From Paraburkholderia susongensis (lineage in GTDB: Bacteria; Pseudomonadota; Gammaproteobacteria; Burkholderiales; Burkholderiaceae): a DNA stretch of 64,000 bases. The position numbers were made by a program, and so were the translations under genes. The notes under the pieces were generated by a model. It searched no databases. It worked only from the letters and a program-made list of their open reading frames with translations, and had not been told where the DNA came from. Below are positions 38,427 through 47,344 of the stretch, one piece after another. The stretch covers positions 186,001 to 250,000 of the forward strand of contig NZ_FXAT01000006.1 in assembly GCF_900177725.1 (NCBI RefSeq), given 5' to 3'. Positions within the stretch are counted from its first letter, which is position 1. Every line of letters begins with the position of its first letter.

Positions 38427-38447
38427 TGATTTGTTTTGTGAATCAAT
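38425..38447. promoter_or_regulatory. Perfect inverted repeat at the LysR start codon
   Basis: ATTGATT-N9-AATCAAT has the spacing and T-N11-A core expected for a LysR box, and overlaps the preferred start codon of the LysR gene. It is in the 99-bp divergent promoter, about 80-100 bp before the aldolase gene. Confidence 0.6.
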
Positions 38448-38525
38448 AATGTTGAAGACAAGCATAGATCAAAACGCGGGAGATGACGATACTGTGCCCA
38501 TCGAAGCAGTCAACATGGAGACGAC

Positions 38526-39305
38526 ATGACCGGGGACGAACTCCTCACGAGCCTGCGGCGCGGCGAGCGGATACTTGCGCTCGGCATCCGCGCGTCGCGC
38601 ACCGCGGAAGTGGTGCGCTGGGCCAAGGCGGCCGGCTATCACACGATCTGGATTGATATGGAACACAGCACGCTGCCCGTCGACGTCGTGTCGCAGATGT
38701 GCCTGTGTGCACGCGACATCGGACTCATGCCGTGGGTGCGGGTGCCGGAACGCGAATACGGCGTGATCAACCGCGTGCTCGATGGCGGCGCGCTCGGCAT
38801 CGTGATCGCGCGGGTGGAAAGTGCGGAGCAAGCTCAGGCGGCGGCGACCGCCACGCGCTTTGCGCCGCACGGCCAGCGTTCGCAAATATCCACGCTCCCG
38901 GTGGTCGACTATGCGCGCTTGCCGGCACGCGAATTCAATGAGCGGGTCAACGCCGCCACGGCGCTCAAGGTGTTGATCGAGAGCCGGGCCGGCGTGGCAG
39001 CCGCCGACGCGATCGCCGCCGTCGACGGCGTCGACGTGGTCGCGCTGGGCTGCAACGATCTGTCGGCAGACATGGGCTATCCGGGCGAGCCGACACATCC
39101 GGCCGTAGTCGCCGCGTGTCGCGAGGTGATCGCAGCGACGGTGCGGCATCGCAAGGTGGCTATCGTCGGCGGCATGCCGGAAGGCGAAGCGCTCGACAGC
39201 CTGCGGCGCGAGGGGGCCACGCGTTTCGTGTTCGCCGGCATCGACTCGGACCTGTTCCTCGCATCGCTGCGCGAGCGTGCCGAAGCCGCGCGCCGCGCGC
39301 CCTGA
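38526..39305 (+). CDS. HpcH/HpaI-family class II aldolase
   Basis: The 259-aa protein matches metal-dependent HpaI-type aldolases: YHTIWIDMEHSTLPVDV (active-site His after the second strand), MPWVRVPE (substrate-carboxylate Arg), IVIARVESAEQA and VLIESRAG (metal-binding Glu), and CNDLSADMGYPGEP (metal-binding Asp, dimer-loop motif). These enzymes split 4-hydroxy-2-oxo acids into pyruvate or oxaloacetate and an aldehyde or ketone. It is the first gene of an operon with a lactonase-like amidohydrolase, suggesting the last step of ring-product degradation. Confidence 0.88.
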   Translation: MTGDELLTSLRRGERILALGIRASRTAEVVRWAKAAGYHTIWIDMEHSTLPVDVVSQMCLCARDIGLMPWVRVPEREYGVINRVLDGGALGIVIARVESAEQAQAAATATRFAPHGQRSQISTLPVVDYARLPAREFNERVNAATALKVLIESRAGVAAADAIAAVDGVDVVALGCNDLSADMGYPGEPTHPAVVAACREVIAATVRHRKVAIVGGMPEGEALDSLRREGATRFVFAGIDSDLFLASLRERAEAARRAP

Positions 39306-39341
39306 ACGCCCTTTCACCGAACTCTCACAACTCGAACGATC

Positions 39342-40220
39342 ATGGCAGAAACCCCGCTGGTCTCCACCCCGATGCGCGATCTCGCGACGCTGTCGCGCCC
39401 GGTCTTTGCAATGCCGGACAAGGCATGCGACGTGCACATGCATGTGTTCGGTCCCGCCGAGCGCTATCCGTGTGTCGCGCATCCGCACTACACGCTGCCC
39501 GACGGCAAGCTGTCGCACTACCTGAAGATGATGCAGGTGCTCGGCCTGCAGCGTTTCGTCATCGTGCAGCCGAGCTACTACGGCACGGACAACCGCTGCC
39601 TGATCGATGCCCTCCACGCGGCCGGCCCGATCGCGCGCGGCGTCGTGATGATGGAAGAAGGCACCGACGCGAAAACGCTCGATGCGTGGCACGGTGCGGG
39701 CGTGCGCGCCGTGCGGCTCGATCTGTTCGCGCGCTCCGGACTGCCGACCGCCGAGATCGAGGCGTATATCACACGCATGGCCGAATTGTGCGAGCGCCTC
39801 GGCTGGCATCTGCAGTTCTACGCACCCGGCTGGGTCGTGCGCAACCTGATTCCGTTCCTCGCCGACGTGCGCACGGAGTTCGTCATCGATCACATGGGCT
39901 ACATGCTCGAGGAAGACGGCCTCACAGCGGAGGATTTCGAGCGGCTGCTGGGTCTGCTGAAGGACGGCCAGTGCTGGCTCAAGCTGAGCGCGCCCTATCG
40001 GATCGCGAAGCATCGCGGTTACGAAGCGGTCGAACCGATGGCTCGGGCGATCGTTTCGGCCGCGCCGGACAAGGTCATCTGGGGCTCCGACTGGCCGCAT
40101 ATTCCCGACTCGACGCGCGATACCGGTGAGCTGCTGAACCTGCTCGACCGGTGGACCGACGATGCGCGCGTGAAGCAGGCGATCCTGTCCGACAATCCGG
40201 CACGCCTGTTCGACTTCTGA
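39342..40220 (+). CDS. Amidohydrolase, 2-pyrone-4,6-dicarboxylate lactonase (LigI)-like
   Basis: The 292-aa metal-dependent TIM barrel has CDVHMHVFGPAERYP (first HxH), FVIVQPSYYGTDN, FVIDHMGY and the C-terminal VIWGSDWPHIP with the catalytic Asp. This set is typical of the LigI/COG3618 group that hydrolyses lactones such as 2-pyrone-4,6-dicarboxylate, an intermediate of protocatechuate or gallate degradation. Whether the natural substrate is that pyrone cannot be told from the sequence. It lies 36 bp after the aldolase gene and 22 bp before an unknown protein. Confidence 0.87.
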   Translation: MAETPLVSTPMRDLATLSRPVFAMPDKACDVHMHVFGPAERYPCVAHPHYTLPDGKLSHYLKMMQVLGLQRFVIVQPSYYGTDNRCLIDALHAAGPIARGVVMMEEGTDAKTLDAWHGAGVRAVRLDLFARSGLPTAEIEAYITRMAELCERLGWHLQFYAPGWVVRNLIPFLADVRTEFVIDHMGYMLEEDGLTAEDFERLLGLLKDGQCWLKLSAPYRIAKHRGYEAVEPMARAIVSAAPDKVIWGSDWPHIPDSTRDTGELLNLLDRWTDDARVKQAILSDNPARLFDF

Positions 40221-40242
40221 CGCGCAGCGAGGATCGTAGACC

Positions 40243-41376
40243 ATGGCCTATCAACCCAATCCGTCGTTCGCGGGACTGTTCCGCGCCTTCACATCGGACC
40301 CGCAAAGCATCGGCGCCGGACTCACCTCGCAGATGGATCGGCTGGGCGAAAACGATCCGCTGCTGGTGTCGACCGGATCGGACATCGTGCTGTTCCCGCG
40401 CGTGGGCGCCGCGCCGCGTTTCGAGAGCTTCCGCAAGTCGACGCGCGGCTTCATCGAGCTGACGGCCGTCTCGCATCTGCCGCTCGCGCTCGCCTACCTC
40501 GCCCGGATGCGCGAACTCGATCCGCACGACATGCGCTGGCGCGACGGCGCGACGCAACTGAAGCAGCATGCGCAGCGTACCCGCGAGGCCAATTCCACAG
40601 CCTTGTGGCAGGACGTCATCGCGGTCGAAAGTTTCGCGGGCCACGAGGAGAAGATCGCCCGGCTTGTCGACTATACGTGCGCGACATCGATCGACTGGCT
40701 CACCCGCTCGCTCGACGATCCGCAACTGCTGACGTTCGACGCGCTCAACGACGGCTATTTCGCGGCGGACGGCAACCGTCTGCCGGTGCCGATGAACGAC
40801 GTGATGTTCGCGACGTTCGGCCTCGCGTTTCTCGACATCGTGTACCGGATCGGCAATTGGCTGCGGGCGCTACCGATCGACTGGCGCCGCGCGATGGTGC
40901 TCGTCAGCGGGCGCTCCGGCCGGCCGACGGCTGGCGCGACCTGGTCGTCGAACAACATGTGCTATCTGGTGTGGCGCGCGTCCGGCCGCGCGCTGCCACC
41001 TGAGCGGGTCTACGTCGCGCCGCACGCGCCGTCGTTCGAGATCGACGCGCTGCCCGACGCGGCCGGGCTCGCTGAACTGGAGCGCACGTACCGCCACCTG
41101 TGGCTCAACACGCGGGCGAGCGTCGAGGTGGCCCGCGCGCTCTTTCCGCAGCAACCGGCTTACCGTTTCGACCCGACGCTTGTGGACGGCATGCCGCCGA
41201 TCGCCAGCGTCGACGACCGTGCCGCGACGGCGGCGCGGCTTCGGCGAATCATGGAAGACCCGAGCCAGCTTCTGTCGAACTGCGTGGCCGACTACATCGT
41301 CGACCAGTTGCACGAGAACGGCAATCGTCCGAACGCGGTCGAGATCCCCGGATTCACGAACGTGGACTATCCGTAA
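40243..41376 (+). CDS. Uncharacterised 377-aa protein of the LysR-linked operon
   Basis: I do not recognise this protein with certainty. It is soluble, without signal peptide or membrane helix. Notable segments are SFAGLFRAFTSDP at the start, ESFRKSTRGFIELTAVSHLPLAL, an Arg-rich stretch around MLVSGRSGRPTAGATWSSNNMCYLVW (read here as positions of about 220-250), and NCVADYIVDQLHENGNRPNAVEIPGFTNVDYP at the end. Cys and His are sparse, so an obvious metal site is lacking. It lies between a lactonase-like enzyme and an AAHS carrier, all in the same direction with short gaps, which suggests an enzymatic role in the same pathway. Confidence 0.85.
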   Translation: MAYQPNPSFAGLFRAFTSDPQSIGAGLTSQMDRLGENDPLLVSTGSDIVLFPRVGAAPRFESFRKSTRGFIELTAVSHLPLALAYLARMRELDPHDMRWRDGATQLKQHAQRTREANSTALWQDVIAVESFAGHEEKIARLVDYTCATSIDWLTRSLDDPQLLTFDALNDGYFAADGNRLPVPMNDVMFATFGLAFLDIVYRIGNWLRALPIDWRRAMVLVSGRSGRPTAGATWSSNNMCYLVWRASGRALPPERVYVAPHAPSFEIDALPDAAGLAELERTYRHLWLNTRASVEVARALFPQQPAYRFDPTLVDGMPPIASVDDRAATAARLRRIMEDPSQLLSNCVADYIVDQLHENGNRPNAVEIPGFTNVDYP

Positions 41377-41461
41377 CGCGATCTGCCGCGCCCCACTCGA
41401 CCGATCGGCAAGGGCGGCCAGATCGGCGTTGAATACAAGCCCAACAACAGGAGACAACACA

Positions 41462-42769
41462 ATGATTCAATCCGGCTTGCGCGCGCCTGAATCGCCCGCG
41501 CGCACCGCGGCGCTCCGGATCACGCTGGTGTGCTTCGCCGTGTCGATGATCGACGGCTTCGATACGCTGATGCTGTCATTCGTCGCGCCGCTGCTCGTCA
41601 AATCGCTGCATATCGATCACGCGTCGCTCGGCCGCGTATTCGGCGCCGGTTTTCTCGGCACGGTGCTCGGGTCGATCCTGATCGGCCCTGCCGCCGACCG
41701 CTTCGGCCGCCGTCCGATGCTGCTGCTGTCGCTCGCGCTAACCGGCGTGCTGACGCTCGCGTGCGCAACCGCGACGAGCGCGCCGATGCTCGCCACGCTG
41801 CGCTTCATCGGCGGCCTCGGGATGGGCGGCGCGATTCCCGTGGTGGCCGCCATCACCGCGCAGAACAGCCCGACTCGCAGCCGCGCGTCGCTGGTCATCC
41901 TGATGTTCATCGGCTTTCCGCTCGGCGCGGTGGTGGGCGGCGCGATCACCGCCGCGCTGATGATGAAGTTCGGCTGGCCGTTCGTGTTCCTGATGGGCGG
42001 CGCAGGCGCGCTGGCCGCGATGGTGCCCGTGTGGTTCGTGATCCCCGCCGGCGCCACGCCGCGCGACGCGCGCCTCGCCTCCGCCCAGCGCCGGCCGCGC
42101 TCGCTGAACCCGTTCGGGCACACGCTCGCCGACGGCCGCGCGCCCGCCGCGATCGCGCTGTGGTGCGGCGTGCTCGCGACGATGATCCTGTCGGGCTTTC
42201 TCGTGAACTTCATGCCGACCATCCTGAACCTGAACGGCATCGCGCCCGACCGCGCGGCAATGGGCGCGGTGCTGATCAACGTCGGCGCGATTCTCGGCGC
42301 GCTCGCACTGTCCGCGATCGTCGGGCGCTTCGGTCCCTTCAGGCCGGTCGTCGCGGTGTTCGTCGCGGGCGCCGGCCTGACGATCGCGCTCGGACAGTTG
42401 ATCGGCGTCGGTAACGGCGTGTTCGCGATGCTGTTCTGCATCGGCGCCTGCCTCGTCGGCGGTCAGCTCACGTTTCCCGCGATCGCGAGCCGGCTCTTTC
42501 CGGACGACGTACGCGCCGGCGGCGTGGGCTGGACGATGGCGATCGGCCGCGCGGGCTCGATCATCGGGCCGTTGGTCGGCGGGATGCTGCTCGCGGCGCA
42601 CCTGCCGCTCGAGCGCATCTTCCAGATGGTCGGCCTGCTGGCCCTGTGCGGCGCGCTCGGCGTCGCGCTCGCCTATCGATGGCAGCCGGGCGACGCGACA
42701 CGACGCCCGTCCGTTGGCGGCGGCGAGCTGTCCATCGCCGATTCCGAACTGAGCAACGGGAAACACTGA
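41462..42769 (+). CDS. MFS transporter, AAHS (aromatic acid:H+ symporter) family
   Basis: The 435-aa, 12-helix carrier starts at ATG 41462 after ACAGGAGA; the frame is open upstream but that part overlaps the previous gene. MIDGFDTLMLSFVAPLL in helix 1 is the AAHS signature with the functional Asp, followed by IGPAADRFGRRPMLLLS and RFIGGLGMGGAIPVVAAI. Relatives (PcaK, BenK, GalP types) import benzoate, protocatechuate or gallate derivatives. In this operon it probably imports the aromatic acid or pyrone degraded by the two enzymes upstream. Confidence 0.92.
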   Translation: MIQSGLRAPESPARTAALRITLVCFAVSMIDGFDTLMLSFVAPLLVKSLHIDHASLGRVFGAGFLGTVLGSILIGPAADRFGRRPMLLLSLALTGVLTLACATATSAPMLATLRFIGGLGMGGAIPVVAAITAQNSPTRSRASLVILMFIGFPLGAVVGGAITAALMMKFGWPFVFLMGGAGALAAMVPVWFVIPAGATPRDARLASAQRRPRSLNPFGHTLADGRAPAAIALWCGVLATMILSGFLVNFMPTILNLNGIAPDRAAMGAVLINVGAILGALALSAIVGRFGPFRPVVAVFVAGAGLTIALGQLIGVGNGVFAMLFCIGACLVGGQLTFPAIASRLFPDDVRAGGVGWTMAIGRAGSIIGPLVGGMLLAAHLPLERIFQMVGLLALCGALGVALAYRWQPGDATRRPSVGGGELSIADSELSNGKH

Positions 42770-42770
42770 C

Positions 42771-43862
42771 ATGAGCCTCGATTTCCTTACCCCCGTGCAG
42801 TCGCTCGCAACGAGCGGCGCGCGCGCGGCGGCTATCTTCACGATCGACGGCACGACCTACCTCGGAATTCCGCAGTTGGCCGTCGACATCGCAGACCAGC
42901 CGCCGCACATGAACGCCGGAGACAGCGACGTCGACGCGCTGCTGTACCGCTGGGACGGCGCCCGTTTCGTCGCGCACGACACGCTGCCGCTGCCGGGCGG
43001 CGAGGATCTCGAATACTTCGAGATCGGCCCGCGCCGTTTCCTCGCGGCCGCGGGTGTCCGTTCGGGCAAGGGTCCGTACGATCTGAACGTCGACGCGACC
43101 GTGCATGAATGGTCCGACGGCGCATGGCACCCGTTCCAGACGATTCCAGCGTTTGCCGCGAAGCAGTTTCGCGCGTTCGAGGTCGGCTCACGGCGCTTTC
43201 TCGGGCTTGCACAGGGCGTGAAGATCGAAGGCGCCGTGGCGCACCATCCCCGGCACTCGTGCCTGCTCGAATGGACGGGCAGCCGCTTCGACGCGTTCCA
43301 GACCTTCGACGGCCAATGGGGCTACGACTGGATTCCCGCGCAATTCGGCGGCGAGCACTACCTCGCGTATGCCGATCATCTCGACGGCGCGACGATCCTG
43401 CGCTGGAACGGCGAACGCTTCGCGACGTTCCAGACCCTCCCCGGCCATGGCGCGCGCACGTTCCGGTTCTTCGAGGACAACGGCGCGTTGTGGATGGTCT
43501 ACGCGAACATTCACGATCACACGACGCTATACCGCCTGAGCGGTGGCGCGTTTGTGCCGGTTCAGCGGCTCGGCGAAGCGGGTGGCCGCGAACTCTGTCT
43601 GATCGATGGCGCCGACGGACGCTATCTCGTACGCATCTGCTTCATCACCGGCACGCCCCACGCGCCCATCGTCGCCCAGCGGTCGCAGGTCTACGCGTGG
43701 CGCGGCGAACGGTTCGAGCTGCTCGGCGAATTTGCGACTTCGGGCGCGACGTCGGCGAGCACGTTCGTTGAGGACGGAGCGCGTTATCTCGTGGTCAGCA
43801 ACGCATTGAGCGAAGACATCCGCTTTCGCGTCGATTCGACCGTGTACCGGTTCGAACGATGA
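42771..43862 (+). CDS. EAR/EPTP-repeat protein, predicted seven-bladed beta-propeller
   Basis: The 363-aa protein is made of repeats of about 44-54 residues. Their openings are LYRWDGARF (58), VHEWSDGAW (111), LLEWTGSRF (165), ILRWNGERF (209), LYRLSGGAF (253), VYAWRGERF (307) and VYRFER (358). Each is followed by a F-Q-T/L-type strand and a [YF]L-x-[VA]A-like strand. The last half-repeat is completed by the N-terminal PVQSLATSGARAAAIFTIDG, giving a Velcro-closed seven-bladed ring. This matches epilepsy-associated (EAR/EPTP) repeats of LGI-type proteins. No signal peptide is present, so it is cytoplasmic. It begins 1 bp after the AAHS gene. Function is unknown. Confidence 0.85.
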   Translation: MSLDFLTPVQSLATSGARAAAIFTIDGTTYLGIPQLAVDIADQPPHMNAGDSDVDALLYRWDGARFVAHDTLPLPGGEDLEYFEIGPRRFLAAAGVRSGKGPYDLNVDATVHEWSDGAWHPFQTIPAFAAKQFRAFEVGSRRFLGLAQGVKIEGAVAHHPRHSCLLEWTGSRFDAFQTFDGQWGYDWIPAQFGGEHYLAYADHLDGATILRWNGERFATFQTLPGHGARTFRFFEDNGALWMVYANIHDHTTLYRLSGGAFVPVQRLGEAGGRELCLIDGADGRYLVRICFITGTPHAPIVAQRSQVYAWRGERFELLGEFATSGATSASTFVEDGARYLVVSNALSEDIRFRVDSTVYRFER

Positions 43863-44009
43863 CGTGCATCGCCTGACCGCATGACCGCCTCTCCGGCTGC
43901 GAGGCGGGCGGCGCACAGCTTCACCCAGCAGGAACCCTGTCCGATCCCTCGAGCAAGCAGGGAGGGCCCGGGCTTGCCCGAAAAAATAACGATGATGGAG
44001 ACAAACTCA

Positions 44010-45113
44010 ATGAAAAAATCGCTTCTCTGCGCCGCGATGCTGGCGGCCGCCAGTTCCGTCGCCCATGCGCAAAGTAGTGTGACGCTTTACGGCATCATCG
44101 ATGCTGGCGTTTCGTATCTGAGCAACGTCGGCGGACACAGCCAGTTCATGGCGAGTGACGGCTCGATCCAGTCCAATCGCTGGGGTTTTCTCGGCAAGGA
44201 GGATCTCGGCGGCGGACTGAGCGCCATTTTCGTTCTCGAAAACGGCTTCAATCTCAACTCGGGCTCGCTGTTCCAGTCCGACGTGATCTTCAACCGGCAG
44301 GCATGGGTCGGCCTCGCGTCGACGCGCTACGGCCGCGTGACACTCGGCAAGCAATACGACTTCTTCTGGGACAACCTCACGCAGTTCGCGATGGGGCAGT
44401 ATGCCGGCCAGTATTCGTGGCATCCGGGCGACTTCGACCACCTCGCGGGCACGCTGCATATCAACAACGCTGCCCGCTATGTTTCCCCCACAATCGCCGG
44501 TGTGACGGTCGGCGGACTCTACGCGTTTCCGTCGCAGGCGACGTCGGGCGGCACCGGTCGCATCATCGCGTTCGGTCTGCGGTACGACAACGGCCCGCTG
44601 AAAATCGGCGCTGCCTATACGGACATCCACGATATGGGCGTCAACGGCCCTGTTCAGGCTGGCACGACGTTCTTTCCGAATCTGCCGCCAACGCCGCAGC
44701 TCGCGAATGGCGTCACCAACTTCGGCGCTGGCGCGAGCTATCAGATCGGCCGCAGTCTCACGCGCCTGCTGTTCACCAGCACGCATTTCCGCATTCGCAA
44801 CGACAATGGGTCGCTCAACACTTATGAGGCGAACGAAGTGTTCTCGCTGACGCCTGCGACTACGCTGATGGCCGGCTACTGGTACAGCAAGCTGGGTAGC
44901 CAGCATTGGCAGAACGTCACAGCGTTGGCCGACTATGCGCTGTCCAAACGCACCGACGTTTATGCGACCGCGACCTATCTGCGTGCATCGGGCGGTGCGG
45001 CGCCGGTGTTTCTCGGAATCGGCGGCAGCAATGCGTTCGTCGACGGAGTTTATGTGGGTGGCGGCGGCGCGTCGTCGGTCGCGGTTCGCATCGGCATGCG
45101 GCAGAAATTCTGA
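44010..45113 (+). CDS. Gram-negative trimeric porin (OmpC-type)
   Basis: The 367-aa porin starts with MKKSLLCAAMLAAASSVAHA, cleaved before QSSVTLYGIIDAGVSYLSN. It contains RWGFLGKEDLGGGLSAIFVLENGFN (the L3-adjacent motif of Burkholderia porins) and ends in ...VAVRIGMRQKF with the terminal Phe needed for outer-membrane insertion. It forms a 16-strand channel, probably for substrates of the preceding operon, from which it is separated by 147 bp. ATG at 44010 follows GGAGA; the open frame further upstream is not coding. Confidence 0.93.
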   Translation: MKKSLLCAAMLAAASSVAHAQSSVTLYGIIDAGVSYLSNVGGHSQFMASDGSIQSNRWGFLGKEDLGGGLSAIFVLENGFNLNSGSLFQSDVIFNRQAWVGLASTRYGRVTLGKQYDFFWDNLTQFAMGQYAGQYSWHPGDFDHLAGTLHINNAARYVSPTIAGVTVGGLYAFPSQATSGGTGRIIAFGLRYDNGPLKIGAAYTDIHDMGVNGPVQAGTTFFPNLPPTPQLANGVTNFGAGASYQIGRSLTRLLFTSTHFRIRNDNGSLNTYEANEVFSLTPATTLMAGYWYSKLGSQHWQNVTALADYALSKRTDVYATATYLRASGGAAPVFLGIGGSNAFVDGVYVGGGGASSVAVRIGMRQKF

Positions 45114-45243
45114 ACCCGGCCTGAATCTCTTGCACGGCAATCCATCGTTGCTGCAATACCGCTCCTGGTCGCATGGCGTCGCTTGCCTCGCGGCCACATC
45201 AAGCTCAGCGTACTGGAGCGGTTCCCCCGATCGACGCAGCCAA

Positions 45244-46731
45244 TCAGAACACGATGTTGGTGCGCACGCCCACCACCACCGTATTACCGATCCGTTGCGA
45301 CGGATTCTCCGGATCCGGAATCCCGCCCGACGGATTGAACGTGTATTGGAAATCCGCCTGCAACTGCCACCATGGCGTGACCTGATATTGATAGGTCGCC
45401 TCGACAACCGTCTCGGCGCCGCGCACAGGGTAGCCCGGTGTCGTGAACGCCGCCGTGTCGCTATCGAAGCCGCTCGCGTGCGAACCGATCTTCAGGTAGC
45501 CGACCGCCAGTCCAACCACGTCGTTGTCGCGCCCCTTGAACGGCGCTTTCAGCGTCACACCGGCATTCATGCCGAGGTCGACCAGATTCCGGTCGCCTGG
45601 CGCACCCATGAGTCTGGCGAAGACCGCAACCGCCTGCGGACTGTCCGCCGACGGACGCCAGACCGTCTGATCGGCAACCGCATAGAAACTGTAGTTGCCC
45701 TTATAACTGCGCGGGACACCCGTGCTGGCCGGATTCGCGAGCGACAGACCGGTGTTGTCGAAGCGCGGGTCGTCGAAACGCCCGGTGTTGTACCAGAAGC
45801 CCAGTTTGTACACGCCTGGCAGGCCGGCCGGTTGAGGGTCCGACGCATTGGCGGGCGGCTGGTTGATCGCGTACTGCACTTCGCCGATAAACAATGCGCC
45901 ATTGCCCAGATTGAAATTGGTGCCGTGAGCATTCAGTTTCTGCGGATCGCCTACGCCATTGCCCGCGGGATTGCCATCGAAGACCCCCGCGAGCACGGTC
46001 CATGAATCGGACGGTTTGGCGCGCACGCGCACGCCCAGCGATGACAGCGGATAGGCTGGCCCCCCGGCCAGCATATCGACGGACGGCAGCCCCGGCCAGC
46101 CGAACGTCGCGTTCATGAACGGCGTGGCGTACTGGCTGATCATGAACTCCTGGTCGAGGCTCTGCTGACCGACCTTCACGTCCATCTTTCCGCCCAGAAG
46201 CGACTGCTGGTACCAGAGCTCCCATAGCCGGGTGGTGCTATCGGCTTCGATGCCGGAAGCGGTTTGCAGCGTTTGCAGGTCACGCTGCGTCAGACTGGTT
46301 CCGTGAATCTGCAGACCCGAGACGTTGAACGTACCGCCCGGCAACCCGATGGCTTTATCCGTATCGACGACGAGCCCAAACTGGGTCAGGCCGCTATAGG
46401 CGCCGCCGCGCTTCGTGCCGCCAGACAGGTTGTTCAGATATTCACTGGTTTCCTGCAGATTGAAGGTCACGCCGTAGTTTCCGAGCCATGGCCGCAGTCC
46501 GCCCATATCGCCGAACAGGTTGGAGCGATCCCAGAACCCGGTGGGGGCCGGCGGCGTCTGGTCCGCCTTTGCCGCTGGGGTTTGCGGTTCGGCCTGGGTC
46601 GGCGTGGCGGCGGGCGCGGCCTCGCCGGTTGCCTGCGCGAACGCGCAGGGCGCAATAGCGAGCGACAGCAGGAACGACAGGCTGACCGGTGCACCGGACA
46701 GCAGCAGTCTGGTCTTGAGTTTTTTCTTCAT
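45244..46731 (-). CDS. Carbohydrate-selective porin, OprB family
   Basis: The 495-aa outer-membrane protein has an N-terminal signal MKKKLKTRLLLSGAPVSLSF... cut near CAFA-QA. A short Ala/Pro/Thr linker (about 35-65) comes before the barrel, which opens with GFWDRSNLFGDMGGLRPWLGNYG and shows ELWYQQSLLGGKMDVKVGQQS and a C-terminal VVVGVRTNIVF. OprB channels favour glucose and other sugars. It is convergent with the OmpC-type porin. The linker may span the periplasm. A 1.2-kb region lies upstream. Confidence 0.92.
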   Translation of the reverse strand: MKKKLKTRLLLSGAPVSLSFLLSLAIAPCAFAQATGEAAPAATPTQAEPQTPAAKADQTPPAPTGFWDRSNLFGDMGGLRPWLGNYGVTFNLQETSEYLNNLSGGTKRGGAYSGLTQFGLVVDTDKAIGLPGGTFNVSGLQIHGTSLTQRDLQTLQTASGIEADSTTRLWELWYQQSLLGGKMDVKVGQQSLDQEFMISQYATPFMNATFGWPGLPSVDMLAGGPAYPLSSLGVRVRAKPSDSWTVLAGVFDGNPAGNGVGDPQKLNAHGTNFNLGNGALFIGEVQYAINQPPANASDPQPAGLPGVYKLGFWYNTGRFDDPRFDNTGLSLANPASTGVPRSYKGNYSFYAVADQTVWRPSADSPQAVAVFARLMGAPGDRNLVDLGMNAGVTLKAPFKGRDNDVVGLAVGYLKIGSHASGFDSDTAAFTTPGYPVRGAETVVEATYQYQVTPWWQLQADFQYTFNPSGGIPDPENPSQRIGNTVVVGVRTNIVF

Positions 46732-46821
46732 GGCATCGGGGCAAGGTTATCTTGCGAAACAGCGGATAGGTCTATGGATGAAATACGCCGAGCATGTCGG
46801 GCTTGTGAACCCGCTTCGAGG

Positions 46822-47082
46822 TCAGGAAAACCACCAGCTCAGCCGTAGCGAATTTCTCAACTCGCTACCGGCGGAAGAGACGGACAACATCGCGGCAAGT
46901 GCAATCGCGGCGGCTGTCATCGCGAGAATCGCGTAGCCGGTTGGCGTCAACGGACTGCCGGCATGGCCCGTGCGGAGCGCGGCGCGTGCGCAGATTCGCG
47001 AAACAACGCTCTGCACCTGCGCGCGACATGCGCCGCTCCTGAAAGACGCAGCGAAAGATGCGACAAATGATTTGACGAACAT
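46822..47082 (-). CDS. Possible small membrane protein
   Basis: This is an 86-aa reading frame with GGGAG before the ATG at 47082, an N-terminal stretch MFVKSFVASFAASF, and one strong hydrophobic segment (GYAILAMTAAAIALAAMLSVSSAG). Third-position GC is high over most of it, as in real genes here. I recognise no family. It lies upstream of OprB in the same direction. It could be spurious. Confidence 0.35.
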   Translation of the reverse strand: MFVKSFVASFAASFRSGACRAQVQSVVSRICARAALRTGHAGSPLTPTGYAILAMTAAAIALAAMLSVSSAGSELRNSLRLSWWFS

Positions 47083-47288
47083 AGGCCCACTCCCGTCCAG
47101 CCCGGCGAATCCGGGCGACGTCAAAGCGCGACTGCATCCCGCAAGCGGACTTGCGACAGGCGGTCGAACAGAGCAAGCGTGCTGCTGACAAACTGGCAGG
47201 AAACCAGTCAGTGATGAAGCGCGCTAACCCGACTCATGCGAGCTAGCGGCGAAGGAAAAGACCTGCGGGCGCTATCTCGCGGTGATGT

Positions 47289-47344
47289 TGCCGGCACGGA
47301 CCGGCATCGGACTTCCACTACTAGAGCATGCGTCCACGAGGGAC
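47289..47344 (-). other. Possible structured RNA element (minus strand)
   Basis: On the minus strand, a GTCC-loop-GGAC hairpin (47344-47332) is followed by TGCCGG-loop-CCGGCA (47306-47289), with a purine-rich AAAGGAGTCC just before. Together they look like a folded leader upstream of the possible small membrane protein at 47082. No known riboswitch signature was recognised. Confidence 0.35.
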
